Shown: positions 9,714-18,753 of the stretch, piece after piece
Position numbering within the stretch: the stretch's first letter is position 1
Layout of the letters: each line of letters begins with the position of its first letter
NCBI GenBank assembly: GCA_025698895.1
Contig: JAILWO010000001.1
Location: forward strand, 779,001 to 843,000
Reading direction: 5' to 3'
Source of the DNA: Rhizobiaceae bacterium
GTDB lineage: Bacteria; Pseudomonadota; Alphaproteobacteria; Rhizobiales; Rhizobiaceae
DNA length: 64,000 bases
The notes under the pieces: generated by a model
What the model saw: only the letters and a program-made list of their open reading frames with translations
The model's database searches: none
What the model was told of the DNA's origin: nothing
Position numbers and translations under genes: made by a program

Positions 9714-10139
9714 TCAGCCAGCCGGGCTCCAGCCCCGTGGCGCCATTTCGAACGCGGCGAAATCGAAACCCGGCGCCACCGTGCAGCCGACCAGCGTGTA
9801 GTCGCCGGTCGTGCGCGCGGCCTGCCAGCGCCCCGCAGGCACCACCGCCTGCGGCCGCTCACCCGCGACCACGTCCGGCCCCAGCCTTCTGGTTTCCATC
9901 GACGCGCCGTCGGAGATGCGGAGTTCGAGCGGCGCGCCGGCATGATAGTGCCAGACTTCGGCGGCATCCTTCACCCGGTGCCAGGCCGACGCCTCGCCGC
10001 GCTTCAACAGGAAGTAGATGGCCGTCGAATGGCCGCGCGCCCCGCCGGCGGGGTCGCGGAAGGTCTCCACATACCAGCCACCCTCCGGATGCGGCCGCAG
10101 CCCGAGCGCGGCGATGATCGCATCCGCCTGCGATACCAT
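9714..10139 (-). CDS. Cupin protein of the DUF985 family
   Basis: A 141-residue single-domain cupin. It begins with the DUF985 pattern (LGLRPHPEGGWYVETFR, residues 12-28), followed by STAIYFLL, the AEVWHYHAGAPLEL strand with the likely metal-binding histidines, and the VAPGFDF strand near the end. Function unknown; some relatives are annotated as sugar epimerase-like without proof. The start codon touches the gloB stop (1-bp overlap), so it is cotranscribed with gloB. Confidence 0.88.
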   Translation of the reverse strand: MVSQADAIIAALGLRPHPEGGWYVETFRDPAGGARGHSTAIYFLLKRGEASAWHRVKDAAEVWHYHAGAPLELRISDGASMETRRLGPDVVAGERPQAVVPAGRWQAARTTGDYTLVGCTVAPGFDFAAFEMAPRGWSPAG

Positions 10140-10906
10140 CAGGCGACGTCCTTGCGCTTGCGGATCTCGGCGAAGACCTCCGCATCGCTGGCGTCCTCCA
10201 TGCCCAGATTGGCGCGGATGACGGGATCATGCCAGCGCAGGAAGGGATTGGTCGCCATCTCGTTTCCGATCGTCGTCGGCAGGGTCGGTTTACCGTCGGC
10301 TAGCAGATGCTCGATCTCGGTGGCCCGCTTCTTCAGCGCCGAATTCGTCGGATCGACCGACAATGCGAAACGCGCATTGGCGGCCGTATATTCGTGGCCG
10401 CAATAGACCACCGTCTCCAGCGGCAGTTCGGTTAGCTTCTTCAGCGATTGGAACATGACCGGGGGCTTCTCCTCGAACAGCCGCCCGCAGCCGAGCGCGA
10501 AAAGCGTGTCGGCCGTGAAGACCACCCCATCCTCGAAAAAGTGGTAGCAGACATGGCCTGATGTGTGGCCCGGCGTTTCGATGACGCGGATCGGCCGGTC
10601 ACCGAGCCTGACGACATCGCCTTCCTTCACTGCACGATCGATGCCGGGGATCTTCGCCTTTTCCCTCTCCGGCCCGACGATTTCGAGGTTGAACTGCTGC
10701 TTGAGAGTAAGATTGGCCTCGACATGATCGCCATGATGGTGCGTCGTCAGGAGCAGCGTCGGCGTCCAGCCCGTTCGCTCGATCGCCTCCAGGATCGGCC
10801 GTTCCTCGGGGGCGTCGATGATCGCGGTCTGTCCGCTTTGCGGATCATGCACGAGGACGCCAAAATTATCCGCGCGACACATGAACTGCTCGATCTGAAG
10901 GGCCAT
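10139..10906 (-). CDS. gloB: Hydroxyacylglutathione hydrolase (glyoxalase II)
   Basis: A 255-residue metallo-beta-lactamase-fold enzyme that hydrolyses S-D-lactoylglutathione to glutathione and D-lactate, the second step of methylglyoxal detoxification. It shows the THHHGDHV zinc motif (near residues 53-60), the GHTSGHV histidine (about 110), ADTLFALGCGR and the CGHEYT histidine, then the C-terminal glyoxalase II domain. I start at 10906 where GGGGAGA precedes the ATG; the frame is open for another 99 bp but without such a signal. Confidence 0.96.
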   Translation of the reverse strand: MALQIEQFMCRADNFGVLVHDPQSGQTAIIDAPEERPILEAIERTGWTPTLLLTTHHHGDHVEANLTLKQQFNLEIVGPEREKAKIPGIDRAVKEGDVVRLGDRPIRVIETPGHTSGHVCYHFFEDGVVFTADTLFALGCGRLFEEKPPVMFQSLKKLTELPLETVVYCGHEYTAANARFALSVDPTNSALKKRATEIEHLLADGKPTLPTTIGNEMATNPFLRWHDPVIRANLGMEDASDAEVFAEIRKRKDVA

Positions 10907-11019
10907 GGCGAATTCTCCCCTATCGGTTGCGCGGCGAACATAGGCACCCCGACCGGCCGAGTCATCCGTCCTTCCGGTTTTCTTGCCGGACCTTGGTTCG
11001 CACACTATCGTCCGCCCCG

Positions 11020-11829
11020 ATGAACGCCGATATCGTCGATCTGAGGGCTTTCTACGGCACGCTGCTCGGCCGTCTGGCCGAGCGCGCCATTGCCATGGCG
11101 CTGGCGTCCGTGTGGGCGCCTCTGCCGAACGAGCGGCTGTTGGGGGTTGGCTACGCGCTGCCCTGGCTGGAGCGTTTCGGCTCTGATGCCGAACGGGTCC
11201 TGTCCTTCATGCCGGCGAGGCAGGGCGCGGTGCCCTGGCCATCGGCAGGCCCTTCCACGACCGCGCTCGTCTTCGATGAGGAACTGCCCCTCTACGACAG
11301 TTCGGTGGACCGCATCCTCATGGTTCACGCGCTCGAACACGCCGAAAGCCCGCGCGAGACGCTCACCGAAATGTGGCGTGTGCTGGCGCCGGGAGGACGG
11401 CTCGTCATCGTCGCTCCCAACCGGCGCGGCGTGTGGGCGCGTTTCGAGCACACGCCATTCGGGACCGGCCGGCCCTTTTCGCGCGGCCAGTTGACCGCGC
11501 TGCTGCGCGAGACCAGCTTTACACCGGGCACACATGCCGAGGCGCTCCTGTTTCCACCGTCCGAACGGCGCTTCCTGCTCAATCTCCATCAGATCATGGA
11601 GCGTGCAGGACGCCGGTTCTGGCCGATCTTCTCCGGTGTGCTGGTCGTGGAAGCGCAAAAGCGCCTCTACCAGGGCATTCCGGTGGCCAGGCGCGCCTCG
11701 CGGCGTGTCTTCGTGCCGGTCCTCACTCCGCAGGGCGCGACCGGCCGCGTGGCGTGCGGGCTTCCCGAGGCGTCCGCGTCAATCAGGCCGCCGTCCATCC
11801 TCCATCCACGGAGATCGTGGTGCCTGTGA
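11020..11829 (+). CDS. SAM-dependent methyltransferase
   Basis: A 269-residue class I methyltransferase. The DSSVDRILMVHALEHAESP segment (about residues 90-108) followed by WRVLAPGGRLVIVAPNRRG is the methyltransferase-11 pattern; the SAM-binding glycine-rich loop near residue 40 (LLGVGYALPWL) is recognisable. The acceptor is unknown. It is divergent from gloB, a pairing seen in other Rhizobiales. The last 15 or so residues overlap the 3' end of the convergent dehydrogenase gene by 47 bp, an unusually long 3' overlap that suggests a lost original stop codon. Confidence 0.83.
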   Translation: MNADIVDLRAFYGTLLGRLAERAIAMALASVWAPLPNERLLGVGYALPWLERFGSDAERVLSFMPARQGAVPWPSAGPSTTALVFDEELPLYDSSVDRILMVHALEHAESPRETLTEMWRVLAPGGRLVIVAPNRRGVWARFEHTPFGTGRPFSRGQLTALLRETSFTPGTHAEALLFPPSERRFLLNLHQIMERAGRRFWPIFSGVLVVEAQKRLYQGIPVARRASRRVFVPVLTPQGATGRVACGLPEASASIRPPSILHPRRSWCL

Positions 11830-12571
11830 TCTGATCCGCGGCGGCCGAGCACAGGAACATGACCGATCCGGCGATCTGCTCGACGGTGGCGAACTGCTTG
11901 GACGGCTGCTTTTCGAGGATGACGTCGCGCACGAGTTCCTCGCGGTCCATGCCCTCGTGTTCCTTCATCCGGTCCTGGATCTGCGTCTCGACCAGCGGTG
12001 TCAGGACGAAGCCGGGGCAGACGGCGTTGGCGGTCACACCGGAGCCGGCAAGTTCGAGCGCCGCCGTCTTGGTCAATCCCACCACCCCGTGCTTGGCCGC
12101 GACATAGGCGCTCTTGTTGGGCGAGGCGCGCAGCCCGTGCGCGGAGGCGATGTTGACGATCCGGCCCCAGCCCTTCGCCTTCATGCCCGGAATGACGGCG
12201 GCGGTCGTGTGGAAATTGGACGACAGGTTGATGGCGATGATCGCGTCCCATTTGTCGGTCGGAAAGTCCTCGATCGGCGACACGTGCTGGATGCCGGCAT
12301 TGTTGACCAGGATGTCGATTGAGCCGAATTCTGCGGCAGTCCTCTCCACTAGCGCCCGGCACTGTTCCGGCTTCGACATGTCGGCTGGAATGTAGCGTGC
12401 CTCCACGCCATGCGCCTTCGCCAGCCGGTCGGCGATGGCCCGGTCGGCTTCCGTGTCGGAGAAGGAGTTGATAACCACCCTGGCACCCTCGCCCGCCAGC
12501 GCTTCGGCGATGGCGTGCCCGATGCCGGAGGTCGAGCCGGTGACGACGGCGACTTTGCCCGAGAATGACAT
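11783..12571 (-). CDS. 3-hydroxybutyrate dehydrogenase
   Basis: A 262-residue short-chain dehydrogenase that oxidises D-3-hydroxybutyrate to acetoacetate with NAD+, part of polyhydroxybutyrate turnover. Motifs: TGSTSGIGHA at the N-terminus (NAD-binding), NNAGIQHV, the catalytic Ser-Tyr-Lys (NIASAHGL..., SAYVAAKHG) and the C-terminal SVDGGWTA. The AGIQHVSPIEDFP and ETQIQDR segments are typical of the 3-hydroxybutyrate dehydrogenase subfamily rather than of FabG. GGGAG precedes the ATG at 12571. Confidence 0.92.
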   Translation of the reverse strand: MSFSGKVAVVTGSTSGIGHAIAEALAGEGARVVINSFSDTEADRAIADRLAKAHGVEARYIPADMSKPEQCRALVERTAAEFGSIDILVNNAGIQHVSPIEDFPTDKWDAIIAINLSSNFHTTAAVIPGMKAKGWGRIVNIASAHGLRASPNKSAYVAAKHGVVGLTKTAALELAGSGVTANAVCPGFVLTPLVETQIQDRMKEHEGMDREELVRDVILEKQPSKQFATVEQIAGSVMFLCSAAADQITGTTISVDGGWTAA

Positions 12572-12726
12572 GGATTGCTCCCTGCTGATTGCGCCGCCGC
12601 TTCTATCGCATCGCAACATGAATGTCTTGCTATCGCCATCCCCGCGTGAGGGCCGGGACTGGTAAAGGGCTTCGTCCATCCCCATCCTGTGCTATAGGCC
12701 GAGCCAAAATCCGACAGGAGCTTTCC

Positions 12727-13986
12727 GTGCTCTCGCAATCGCCGCCAGTGGACCAGTTGATGCCGCGCCGAGCCAGCATCGGCGTGATGGTCGGCAATGT
12801 CGCGGTGGGTGGCGGCGCGCCGGTGGTCGTGCAGTCCATGACCAACACCGATACGGCCGATATCGACGCCACCGTCGCCCAGGTAGCCGCCCTTCACCGG
12901 GCAGGCTCGGAGATCGTGCGCATCACCGTGGACCGCGACGAGGCCGCCGCCGCGGTGCCCAGGATTCGCGAGCGGCTGGAACGCCTTGGCGTCAACGTCC
13001 CGCTGGTCGGCGATTTTCACTATATCGGCCATAAGCTGCTGGCTGATCATCCCGCCTGCGCCGAGGCGCTGGCCAAGTACCGCATCAATCCCGGCAATGT
13101 CGGCTTCAGGGAGAAGAGGGACCGGCAGTTCGGCGCTATCGTCGAGACGGCCATACGCCACGACAAGCCGGTTAGGATCGGCGTCAACTGGGGTTCGCTC
13201 GACCAGGAACTGCTGACCCGCCTGATGGATGAGAATCAGGCCACAGGCTCGAAGCTGACGGCGACCGAGGTCATGCGCGAGGCGATCGTGCAGTCGGCCC
13301 TCCTGTCGGCGGACCTCGCGGAGGAAATCGGCCTGCCGCGCGAGAAGATCATCCTGTCGGCCAAGGTCAGCCAGGTGCAGGACCTGATCTCGGTCTATGT
13401 CGAGTTGGCTCGACGCTCCGACCATGCCCTGCATCTCGGCCTGACCGAGGCCGGTATGGGCAGCAAGGGCATCGTCGCCTCGTCCGCGGCCATGGGCATC
13501 CTCCTGCAGCAGGGCATCGGCGATACGATCCGCGTCTCGCTCACGCCCGAGCCCGGAGGCGACCGCACCCGCGAGGTTCAGGTCGCCCAGGAACTGCTCC
13601 AGACGATGGGCTTCCGCCAGTTCGTGCCTGTTGTCGCCGCCTGCCCTGGCTGCGGGCGAACGACCTCTACCGTCTTTCAGGAGCTCGCCCGGACGATCCA
13701 GGACGATATCCACGCCAACATGCCCGAATGGCGCAAGCGCTATCCCGGCGTGGAGGAACTCAAGGTCGCGGTGATGGGCTGCATCGTCAACGGGCCGGGC
13801 GAATCGAAGCACGCCGACATCGGCATCTCGCTGCCGGGCACCGGCGAGACGCCGGCGGCGCCGGTCTTCATCGACGGCAGGAAGGCGGTCACGCTGCGCG
13901 GGCCGGCGATCGCGGCCGAATTTCAGAAGCTGGTCGCGGACTATATCGAGCAGCGCTTCGGCAACGGCCGCGCGGCGGCTGAATAG
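12727..13986 (+). CDS. ispG: 4-hydroxy-3-methylbut-2-en-1-yl diphosphate synthase (IspG/GcpE)
   Basis: IspG converts methylerythritol cyclodiphosphate to HMBPP in the non-mevalonate isoprenoid pathway, using a [4Fe-4S] cluster. The 419-residue form has the cluster ligands Cys306 and Cys309 (CPGCGRT) and Cys352 (GCIVNGPGE), with Glu359 as the likely fourth ligand. The N-terminal TIM-barrel part starts at [11 protein letters not shown] start at the GTG at 12727 because AGGAG lies six bases before it; the frame is open upstream but has no such signal there. Confidence 0.97.
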   Translation: MLSQSPPVDQLMPRRASIGVMVGNVAVGGGAPVVVQSMTNTDTADIDATVAQVAALHRAGSEIVRITVDRDEAAAAVPRIRERLERLGVNVPLVGDFHYIGHKLLADHPACAEALAKYRINPGNVGFREKRDRQFGAIVETAIRHDKPVRIGVNWGSLDQELLTRLMDENQATGSKLTATEVMREAIVQSALLSADLAEEIGLPREKIILSAKVSQVQDLISVYVELARRSDHALHLGLTEAGMGSKGIVASSAAMGILLQQGIGDTIRVSLTPEPGGDRTREVQVAQELLQTMGFRQFVPVVAACPGCGRTTSTVFQELARTIQDDIHANMPEWRKRYPGVEELKVAVMGCIVNGPGESKHADIGISLPGTGETPAAPVFIDGRKAVTLRGPAIAAEFQKLVADYIEQRFGNGRAAAE

Positions 13987-14066
13987 GCCGCATCGTCCGG
14001 ACATTCCCGCGTTAACCATGTTGTATTTTTGCGCATGATGGCGTCGGCTCGCGGTCGACCAAATGG

Positions 14067-14081
14067 TTAACGAAGCGTTAA
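14067..14081 (+). promoter_or_regulatory. CtrA-type binding site (TTAA-N7-TTAA)
   Basis: TTAA, seven bases (CGAAGCG), TTAA. This is the full consensus for CtrA, the cell-cycle response regulator of alphaproteobacteria. Further half-sites of the TTAACCAT form lie at 14012-14019 (the left arm of a 9-bp inverted repeat, 14011-14019 with 14063-14071) and at 14548-14555, directly over the start codon of the second gene downstream. The box ends 45 bp before the ATG of the 112-residue exported protein. Confidence 0.55.
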
Positions 14082-14126
14082 GATCAGGCTCGGATGCCGA
14101 ACCGCTTCGCAAAGGATCTCCACGCC

Positions 14127-14465
14127 ATGCGCATCGCCATTGCCATCATCGCGGCTGCCGCCGCGCTCTCGTCGGCTACTCTGGCCGCCGCCGATCCGCG
14201 CTATCGCGACCAGGTCCATGCCGACAGTTTCGGCAATCTCGTCATCTACGCGCCCGGCGGATACAAGCGCATCGTCGTCGACAAGGGCTATCTGGCCGAG
14301 GAACTCGCCACTTACGGCCTGCCGGCCGCGGCCCATGGTGAAAGCACCCGGCCCTCCGTCGTCTACCGGAAGCCGTGCCGGCTGCCGGCGAGCGTCCGTG
14401 GTCGCAGTTTCATGTACGGCCTGCCCGAAGGCGTCGTGCCGATCATCTCGCGGCCCTGCGAATAG
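14127..14465 (+). CDS. Small exported protein of unknown function
   Basis: A 112-residue protein with an N-terminal signal peptide (residues 1 to about 22, ending SATLAAA). The mature part has three cysteines (Cys82, Cys111 and one more region RPCE at the end) that could form a disulfide in the periplasm, and a conserved-looking YAPGGYKRIVVDKGYLAEEL segment. AAGGATC precedes the ATG at good spacing. I do not recognise a family with a known function. A CtrA-type box lies just upstream, suggesting cell-cycle control. Confidence 0.72.
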   Translation: MRIAIAIIAAAAALSSATLAAADPRYRDQVHADSFGNLVIYAPGGYKRIVVDKGYLAEELATYGLPAAAHGESTRPSVVYRKPCRLPASVRGRSFMYGLPEGVVPIISRPCE

Positions 14466-14553
14466 AGCATCTACGGCACCGCACGCGGCGCGGCCCTGAT
14501 TTGGCCACGCTCGTGAGGCCTTCCAAAGCGAAGGCGTAAAGGGATCGTTAACC

Positions 14554-15900
14554 ATGAACCAGGCCGCCGCCTCGGCACGCCGCCTGAAAGGGCACATTTC
14601 ATCGCTGGAAACGATGACGCGCTTCGTGCTGGCCACGCTGGCGCTGGCCTCTGGCGTCTATACCTATCTGGGGGTGCGCTCACTGCTCGACGGTGACGCC
14701 GCGCTCGTCTTCTTCGCGGCCATCGTCTATTCCGCCGCCGTCTCCGTCGCCATTTATGGCTTCTGGACCTATCTGATGCGCTTCGTACCGGAGATGCGCG
14801 AAGGCGGATCGCGGATCGCGCTGATGGGCGTTATGGTCCTGGGATCGGCGATGATCATCGCCATGTCCTCATGGCTCAATGCCGCCGCCCTCGCGGGGTC
14901 GGCCGCTGTCGAGCAGCATCTGGCCGAGTCCATCGAGGACTATGCCGGCGATCTCGACCAGGCTAATTCCAACGCCTTGGCCTCGTTGTCGCTTCTGCCG
15001 GACACGCAGCGCGCCGCAGAGCGGTTCGCCAGGCTGGCGGAGGACGAACGCAATTCGGGCGCGCTTACCGGCACCTCCGGCTCCGGTAGCGTGGTCCAAC
15101 TCCTCGTTCAGATGTCAGCGCAGATGCGTGAACTGGAAGCCACGATCGCAAATTCACGCGGCACGGTGGAGACCCTGTTCGCCCAAGGCCAGGCTCACCT
15201 GGCCACCATGCGCGAACTGGTGTCCGGTTCCGGACCCGTCGCACCGCGTTCGGACCGGTTCGGCGAGGAGGCCGTCAAGCTACAGGGCGTGATCGCGGCG
15301 CTGGAACAGACATCGGTCGCACCGTCGGTCAGTCGCGCCGCGGCCGATCTGTCGATGGGATTCATCGCACCCGTCGCCGATGGCGGCAGCGCCGACCTCG
15401 CCGGCCGGCAGGACCGCGTCATGGCCACGATCCGCTCATCGGTCGAGGCGCAGTCCAACGCGCTTTCCGAGGCCGCGGCCGAGATTCTTGCCCAGCCCAA
15501 GGTCGCGGAGCGGCGATATGTGCCGCTGTCGTCGGCCGAGGCGGTGCTGCGCTATGCCGGCGACTTCATACCGAGTTGGGCCGGCGCAATCTCCATCGAC
15601 CTCCTGCCGGCGGTCCTGGTCGCCATTCTCTCTGTCGTGCATGGCGCCATGCGGCGCGCCGAGGACGATCTGGCCGAGGCCGACCGTATCACCGCGGCCG
15701 AGATGATGCGCTCGCTCGACCTGCATGAGGAGTTGATGCGCCGACATGCGGCCGGCGGAAAGAGAGAACCGTCCCGCGAAAACGAAGCCGACGCGCCGCC
15801 TCCCGAAACCGAGGTTGCTTCCACCGAACCCCCGCGCCCGGCATCGCCGGAGAACGTCACGACGCTGTCGCTTGGCGACCGCAAACGGTTCGATCCATGA
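14554..15900 (+). CDS. Membrane protein of unknown function with periplasmic helical domain
   Basis: A 448-residue protein: three hydrophobic helices near residues 22-45, 48-72 and 87-112, a long helical, Ala/Gln-rich segment (about 120-330) without membrane helices, one more membrane helix near 340-365, then a charged Pro/Glu-rich tail. That plan would place the helical middle part on one side of the membrane, perhaps as a coiled coil. No known domain recognised. The start ATG is inside a TTAACCAT sequence. The stop overlaps the next gene by four bases, so the two proteins are probably made together and may work together. Confidence 0.72.
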   Translation: MNQAAASARRLKGHISSLETMTRFVLATLALASGVYTYLGVRSLLDGDAALVFFAAIVYSAAVSVAIYGFWTYLMRFVPEMREGGSRIALMGVMVLGSAMIIAMSSWLNAAALAGSAAVEQHLAESIEDYAGDLDQANSNALASLSLLPDTQRAAERFARLAEDERNSGALTGTSGSGSVVQLLVQMSAQMRELEATIANSRGTVETLFAQGQAHLATMRELVSGSGPVAPRSDRFGEEAVKLQGVIAALEQTSVAPSVSRAAADLSMGFIAPVADGGSADLAGRQDRVMATIRSSVEAQSNALSEAAAEILAQPKVAERRYVPLSSAEAVLRYAGDFIPSWAGAISIDLLPAVLVAILSVVHGAMRRAEDDLAEADRITAAEMMRSLDLHEELMRRHAAGGKREPSRENEADAPPPETEVASTEPPRPASPENVTTLSLGDRKRFDP

Positions 15901-16754
15901 GCGATATGTTCCCGCCGGTCGGCGGCCTCGGACCTGAGCCGAAGAAGGCGGCACGGGTCAATCCGGTCGGATCATGGCTGTCGCGTTTCGACGACGGCGA
16001 ACTGATCCGGTGGGCTTTCCGTGGCCTGCTGGTCGGCGCGATCGGCGTTCTGGGGCTTGACCTGTGGCACATGGCTGACCGGGAAGGCTGGTTCGGTCCA
16101 GCATCCCCCGCAATACCGCAACGCGCCGACCCCGTTCTTCCCCCCGTCGTACGCGACGACACCGACGGCAACGGCACCGTCGATCCACGCGGCGACATCG
16201 AGACCGATCCCGACACGCTCCGCCAGCCGGTGCGCTTCTCGCTGCAACCCGGCGGGGTGCTCGCGGTCACCGGCTCGATCGACGTTGGCGCCTCGACCCG
16301 CTTCGCCGAGGAGATCGCCCAGCGCGGCGAGTATGTGAAAACCGTTTCGCTCAATTCACCTGGTGGCTCACTGGCGGATTCACTCGCCATATCGGCCCTG
16401 ATAAGGGAGAAGGAAATCAGCACGCTGGTGGCTGACGGAGCGATCTGCGCGTCGTCATGCCCGCTGGTCCTGGCAGGCGGCGTCGCGCGCAGCGTGGAGG
16501 ACAAGGCGGCCGTCGGCCTGCACCAGTTCTACACCGACAGTGTCGAGGGGCTGGACGCGCCGCAGGCGATGTCGGACGCGCAGGCCACCACTGCCCGCAT
16601 CACGCGGCACCTGTCGGACATGGGCGTCGATCCGGCGCTGTGGCTGCACGCTCTGGAGACGCCACCGCGCCGGCTTTATTATCTGAATGCCGACGAGATG
16701 GCGTCTTACGGCCTCGTCACTGGCGTGGGCGTGACAGCCCGCGACGGCGGGTGA
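15897..16754 (+). CDS. Membrane-anchored ClpP-like (COG3904-type) protein
   Basis: A 285-residue protein with a cytoplasmic N-terminus, one membrane helix (about residues 42-60), an acidic linker and a ClpP/crotonase-like domain from about 115. Features of that fold are the NSPGGSLADS turn (153-162), the CASSCPLVLAGG segment (184-195) and LHQF (208-211). Ser186/Ser187 and His209 are spaced much like the Ser-His pair of ClpP, so a serine peptidase activity outside the cytoplasm is possible but not shown; the third residue of the triad is unclear. It is translationally coupled to the membrane protein upstream. Confidence 0.72.
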   Translation: MSDMFPPVGGLGPEPKKAARVNPVGSWLSRFDDGELIRWAFRGLLVGAIGVLGLDLWHMADREGWFGPASPAIPQRADPVLPPVVRDDTDGNGTVDPRGDIETDPDTLRQPVRFSLQPGGVLAVTGSIDVGASTRFAEEIAQRGEYVKTVSLNSPGGSLADSLAISALIREKEISTLVADGAICASSCPLVLAGGVARSVEDKAAVGLHQFYTDSVEGLDAPQAMSDAQATTARITRHLSDMGVDPALWLHALETPPRRLYYLNADEMASYGLVTGVGVTARDGG

Positions 16755-16769
16755 GGTTTCCTCACCCGC
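16747..16769. terminator. Hairpin across the two convergent gene ends
   Basis: A perfect 10-bp stem (GCGGGTGAGG at 16747-16756 with CCTCACCCGC at 16760-16769) and a 3-nt loop cover the stop codons of both converging genes. There is no T-run on either side, so if it ends transcription it may do so weakly or with Rho, or it may protect the mRNA 3' ends. Confidence 0.5.
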
Positions 16770-17349
16770 GCGGCCATTCCCTCAAACCGATCCACGTGCG
16801 CCGGTCGAGCCGATAGCGCTCCACCGGCACCCGGCCGGCCACGAGCGAATCCATCATGCCCTGCCCGGCGAACTGGAAGCCGCATTTGTGGATGACCCGC
16901 CGAGAGGCGGGGTTGATGACCCGGCACGAGACGTTGAGGGCTTCGATGTCGGTCGCGCGGAAGGCGAGATCGACCAGCGCATGCGCGGCCTCCGTGGCGT
17001 AGCCGGCGCCGCGGAAGGGCCGGCCGATCCAGTAGCCGAGCTCCAGTCCCCGCTCGGTGCCATTGAGACCCGCGCAGCCCGCGAAGCGTCCGGTCTCCGC
17101 CACCGTGACGGCATAGACGCAGCCGGACACGCGCTCGGCCGAGCGTGTCACGAAGTCACGCGCCTCGCGCTCGCCATAGGGATGCGGCATCCGCGACAGC
17201 ATCTCGGCCACGCCGCGGTCATTGGCGAGCTTCATCAGGTCCGGGATGTCGGCCTCGTGCGGCGGGCGCAGCACCAGCCTCTCCGTCACCAGAACCGGGC
17301 AATCTATCGATGGACTGAGGTCTTCTTCATCCAGCGTCTCGGCAACCAT
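16762..17349 (-). CDS. GNAT family N-acetyltransferase (RimJ/RimL-like)
   Basis: A 195-residue acetyltransferase of the RimJ/RimL type: LVTERLVLRPPHEADIP at the N-terminus, ELGYWIGRPFRGAGYATEA with the acetyl-CoA-binding RGxGYA loop (about residues 112-120) and NPASRRVIHKCGFQFAG near the end. The acceptor is unknown. GGAGGA precedes the ATG at 17349. The gene follows rpmA on the same strand, but a strong terminator lies only 22 bp before its start, so it depends on read-through or on a promoter within that stretch. Confidence 0.87.
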   Translation of the reverse strand: MVAETLDEEDLSPSIDCPVLVTERLVLRPPHEADIPDLMKLANDRGVAEMLSRMPHPYGEREARDFVTRSAERVSGCVYAVTVAETGRFAGCAGLNGTERGLELGYWIGRPFRGAGYATEAAHALVDLAFRATDIEALNVSCRVINPASRRVIHKCGFQFAGQGMMDSLVAGRVPVERYRLDRRTWIGLREWPRG

Positions 17350-17370
17350 GATCCAGTCCTCCAGGCGAAA

Positions 17371-17407
17371 GCGAAAAGAAAAAGGGGAGATGGCGACCCA
17401 TCTCCCC
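17371..17407 (-). terminator. Rho-independent terminator after rpmA
   Basis: On the minus strand a perfect 10-bp GC-rich stem (arms at 17407-17398 and 17393-17384, loop of 4) is followed by TTTTTCTTTT. This is a textbook terminator for the rplU-rpmA unit. Confidence 0.88.
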
Positions 17408-17479
17408 TGATCCATTTGCGGCTTTCGCCTTCAATGCCGGTCCCGAGATGGGGCGCCGGCATTGTTGAAGCGGATCCGG

Positions 17480-17749
17480 CTATTCCGCTGCCTCCGTAAT
17501 CGGATTCACCGATACGTAGGTTCGGCCGTTGGCTTTGCGCGCGAATGCGACGGCGCCGTCATTGAGCGCGAACAGCGTGTGGTCCTTGCCCATGCCGACA
17601 TTGGCGCCGGGATGCCACTTGGTCCCGCGCTGGCGGATGATGATGTTGCCGGCCACGACGGCTTCGCCGCCGAACTTCTTCACGCCGAGGCGCTTGGACT
17701 CGGAATCGCGGCCGTTGCGCGATGAACCGCCTGCCTTTTTGTGAGCCAT
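17480..17749 (-). CDS. rpmA: 50S ribosomal protein L27
   Basis: An 89-residue L27 beginning [16 protein letters not shown], the highly conserved N-terminus that reaches toward the peptidyl-transferase centre, followed by the [11 protein letters not shown] and [15 protein letters not shown] segments. It lies 100 bp after rplU on the same strand, the normal rplU-rpmA order. A rho-independent terminator follows. Confidence 0.98.
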   Translation of the reverse strand: MAHKKAGGSSRNGRDSESKRLGVKKFGGEAVVAGNIIIRQRGTKWHPGANVGMGKDHTLFALNDGAVAFARKANGRTYVSVNPITEAAE

Positions 17750-17849
17750 GGTCTACTCCTTTGCGCCCTGCGGCGCTTCGTCCTGCTTATGGGCGCGTTC
17801 GCGCCGCGTTTCAAGTATGGGCTTGTCGCCCGGACAATTCGATCGGCCG

Positions 17850-18506
17850 TCAGTCCTTCTTGACGAGTTCCTTGGCCTGGTCGCGCCAGTCGCTGATCTG
17901 CTCGGCGCTGAAAGGCATCTCGGCGTCAATCCTCTCGATGTCCTTGTCGCTCAGCTTGGCGATCTGGGCGAAGGTGGTGATGCCCTGCTCATTGAGCTGG
18001 CCCGCCGCGACCGGGCCGATGCCCTTGATCTCGGTCAGATCGTCACCCTTGCCCTTGGGTGCCTTGAACAGCGGCGCCTTGGCTTCGGTGGTCTCTTCCT
18101 TGGCGGGCGCCGCGGCCTTCTCGGCGGCATCCTCATTCTTCGCCTTGGCTTCGGCCTTCGGCTTGACGGCGGCCTTCTTGGATGGCTTGGCGCCGTCGAG
18201 CAGGATCTCCGAAATCCGCACGGTGGTGAGCAGGTCGCGATAGCCGCGCTTGCGGCGCGAATTCTGCCGGCGGCGCTTCTTGAAGGCGATGACCTTGCGG
18301 CCACGGCCCTGCTCGACGATCTCGGCGGCCACGGAGGCGCCGTCGACCATTGGCGCACCGATCGTCACCTGCTCGCCCTCGCCATGCGCGAGGACATTGT
18401 CGATCTGGACGATGTCGCCGACCTCGCCCTCGATGCGGTTGATCGTGAGAACATCTTCTGCGGCGACGCGGTACTGGCGCCCGCCGGTCTTGATGACTGC
18501 GAACAT
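17850..18506 (-). CDS. rplU: 50S ribosomal protein L21 with C-terminal helix-hairpin-helix extension
   Basis: Residues 1-103 are a complete L21 ([14 protein letters not shown]..., [20 protein letters not shown]). They are followed by a Lys/Ala/Glu-rich linker (104-155) and a C-terminal domain (156-218) that contains [20 protein letters not shown], a helix-hairpin-helix of the kind found in predicted flap-endonuclease-like proteins. Ordinary L21 is about 103 residues, so this is more than twice the usual size; such extensions occur in Rhizobiales. What the extra domain binds on the ribosome is unknown. Confidence 0.95.
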   Translation of the reverse strand: MFAVIKTGGRQYRVAAEDVLTINRIEGEVGDIVQIDNVLAHGEGEQVTIGAPMVDGASVAAEIVEQGRGRKVIAFKKRRRQNSRRKRGYRDLLTTVRISEILLDGAKPSKKAAVKPKAEAKAKNEDAAEKAAAPAKEETTEAKAPLFKAPKGKGDDLTEIKGIGPVAAGQLNEQGITTFAQIAKLSDKDIERIDAEMPFSAEQISDWRDQAKELVKKD

Positions 18507-18753
18507 ATTTCTGCCTTTCGCTTGTTCGGCCGGTCTCCGGAGCATGCGCTCGTGGACCGTCTTCTTGTCAGTCGTTGAATTTGGTGCCGCGCGACATTCC
18601 ACGCAAAGCACAGCCGGCGCGGAGAGGCTCCACGCCGGACGGGCGGCTCATACGGGAAGGGCCGTCTCTCGTCAAGCTCGATTGCCGTGTCCCGATGCGT
18701 CCGGCCACTCTCGCCGCTTGCGTTCAAGGCCCGGCTCGCGCACAAAACCGACC

